Shown: piece after piece, positions 63,050-64,000 of the stretch
Layout: each line of letters starts with the position of its first letter
Numbering within the stretch: position 1 is the stretch's first letter
NCBI GenBank assembly: GCA_934644965.1
Contig: CAKUDG010000010.1
Location: forward strand, 22,012 to 86,011
DNA: 64,000 nucleotides
Direction: 5' to 3'
Source: an uncultured Victivallales bacterium
Lineage (GTDB): Bacteria > Verrucomicrobiota > Lentisphaeria > Victivallales > UBA1829
Translations under genes and position numbers: made by a program
The notes under the pieces: generated by a model
Seen by the model: only the letters and a program-made list of their open reading frames with translations
Told to the model about the DNA's origin: nothing
Database searches by the model: none

Positions 63050-63700
63050 ATGAAACGTCAAGACAAGAGTTTTACTCTTATCGAGCTCCTGGTCGTGATC
63101 GCTATTATTGCGATTCTCGCCGGGATGCTGCTCCCTGCCCTGAATGCGGCTCGTGAAAGAGCTCGTCAGATCAGCTGCACCAGCAACATCAAACAGATCA
63201 TCCTCGCCTGCAAGATGTATTCCGGCGGATACAATGATCAGTTCCCGTTTGCGGACGGAGCCAGCTCCGGCGTTGATGATGCGTCCGATTCTTCCGGAGA
63301 TGCCACGGGTGCGACGGATTGCCTTGAGCTTCTCCGCAGCGGCAATCTGCTTGTGGATTACAAGATCTACATGTGCCCCTCCAGCAGCGAAGGCAAATAT
63401 GATTCCGGCGACAATACGAAAGCTCTGACCGATTCCGCAGTCCAGGTTACCTACATTTACTTCCCCGGTCTGACCGAAAACTCCGATCCGGACAGCGGCA
63501 TGGTTTCTGATGGTTACATCGGCACGAAGTGGAATCATGAAAGCCATGGCGCCATCGGATACATTGATGGTTCCGCCCGTCAGCAGAATGGTCCGAACTG
63601 GTATCTCGAATCCAAGCACAGATCTGATGTTGCTTCCGGCGACTTCGAAATCGAGGTCAACAGTGGTTCTGGTGACTCTGGTGGTGGTACTGGTGGCTGA
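63050..63700 (+). CDS. Prepilin-like protein with acidic, Ser/Gly-rich regions
   Basis: This 216-aa protein has a short leader and the pilin helix SFTLIELLVVIAIIAILAGM, then LNAARERARQISCTSNIKQI, a classic motif for Lentisphaerota pseudopilins. The globular part contains acidic Asp/Ser stretches (DDASDSSGDATGATD) and a HGAIGYIDGSARQ motif. The C-terminus is Gly/Ser-rich (SGSGDSGGGTGG). The gene has its own strong promoter and terminator, suggesting high expression. CGGAGAAA precedes the ATG. It would be exported by a type II/IV pilus-like system encoded elsewhere. Confidence 0.9.
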   Translation: MKRQDKSFTLIELLVVIAIIAILAGMLLPALNAARERARQISCTSNIKQIILACKMYSGGYNDQFPFADGASSGVDDASDSSGDATGATDCLELLRSGNLLVDYKIYMCPSSSEGKYDSGDNTKALTDSAVQVTYIYFPGLTENSDPDSGMVSDGYIGTKWNHESHGAIGYIDGSARQQNGPNWYLESKHRSDVASGDFEIEVNSGSGDSGGGTGG

Positions 63701-63763
63701 TCAATACAAAGCATGATTACTCAGGATGTATGAATCCAATCATTCATCCGAATCGTGAAAACG

Positions 63764-63799
63764 AAGACCGCCCGGGAATTTCCGGGCGGTCTTTTTTTC
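63764..63799 (+). terminator. Rho-independent terminator of the prepilin-like gene
   Basis: AAGACCGCCCGGGA pairs with TCCGGGCGGTCTT around a 3-base loop, followed by T7. Confidence 0.93.
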
Positions 63800-63829
63800 T
63801 GTGTAAAAAAAATAGAAAAATAAAAAAAT

Positions 63830-63937
63830 ACGGCAGGCACAGCCTGCCGGGTGCAGGGAATGCAGCCCTGCCGAGGTGTATGAGGGCGAGCAGCCCTCAT
63901 GTTTTTAAGAAAAAAAATAAAGTAAAAATAAAAAAAT
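63830..63937 (+). repeat. Dispersed repeat type A, copy A4
   Basis: Complete 108-bp unit with all three hairpins: CGGCAGGC/GCCTGCCG, GCAGGG/CCCTGC and ATGAGGGC-GAGCA-GCCCTCAT, then an A/T-rich linker, 30 bases after the prepilin terminator. Confidence 0.88.
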
Positions 63938-64000
63938 ACGGCAGGCACAGCCTGCCGGGTGCAGGGAATGCAGCCCTGCCGAGGTGTATGAGGGCGAGCA
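63938..64000 (+). repeat. Dispersed repeat type A, copy A5, cut by the window end
   Basis: Identical to A4 over the visible 63 bases; the array continues beyond the window and may end in a type B copy like the other two loci. Confidence 0.85.

Noticed and set aside
1..64000. Prophage, integrative element or toxin-antitoxin locus
   Set aside because: No integrase, terminase, transposase, restriction or toxin-like genes were recognised on either strand.

Overview
The window is 64 kb of a GC-rich, gene-dense bacterial chromosome with no phage, plasmid or CRISPR module. Several features together suggest the PVC superphylum, most likely Lentisphaerota (Victivallis-like). These are a V-type ATPase operon in the chlamydial order (E, DUF2764, A, B, D, I, K), two prepilin-like proteins with FTLIELLVVIA-type leaders, a NifU/NifS pair, a RicT (PSP1) protein, a MurB-Ddl fusion and many small lipoproteins. 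This placement is an inference from gene content; no 16S gene is present.

Layout. 0-15 kb (mostly minus): three ATGA-coupled glycosyltransferases for a surface glycan, GlnRS, an RND efflux pump (permease and adaptor, no outer-membrane channel), two tiny membrane/lipoprotein genes next to a large membrane-anchored coiled-coil protein, RsmD and GuaA. 15-33.5 kb (mostly plus): a stand-alone Lrp-type sensor domain, YbaK, a gluzincin-type lipoprotein-like peptidase, an isopropylmalate/isocitrate dehydrogenase, RNase III, an Fe-type alcohol dehydrogenase, RicT, tRNA-Leu(CAA), a YcfL lipoprotein, HisI, MurB-Ddl, a prepilin-like protein, NifU-NifS, an orphan sugar-ABC ATPase, and a zinc-ribbon/TatD-like pair. 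33.5-42 kb (minus): a nickel-pincer-nucleotide operon (polyferredoxin-larB-larC-larE), a YeiH-family exporter and NagA. 42-64 kb (plus): a GT-C-like membrane protein, RecX, an oligopeptide-binding lipoprotein, the V-ATPase operon, IlvH, an EboF-like phosphodiesterase, an HD protein, dGTPase, PurD, two proteins of unknown function and a prepilin-like protein with its own promoter and terminator.

The most unusual non-coding feature is a family of structured dispersed repeats. Type A is a unit of about 107 bp with three consecutive hairpins. Type B has four hairpins and a 120-bp period. They occur as A-A-B near 22.5 kb, A-B-B near 40.2-40.5 kb and A-A at the right edge, always in the same orientation. 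Stem sequences change between copies while pairing is kept, which argues for selection on folded RNA or single-stranded DNA. I do not recognise them as a named family.

Starts were chosen by Shine-Dalgarno sequences (AGGAGG, GGAG), stop/start overlaps and family length. Several open frames begin far upstream of the probable start. Promoter calls are consensus matches (many with 16-17 nt spacers) and have not been tested.
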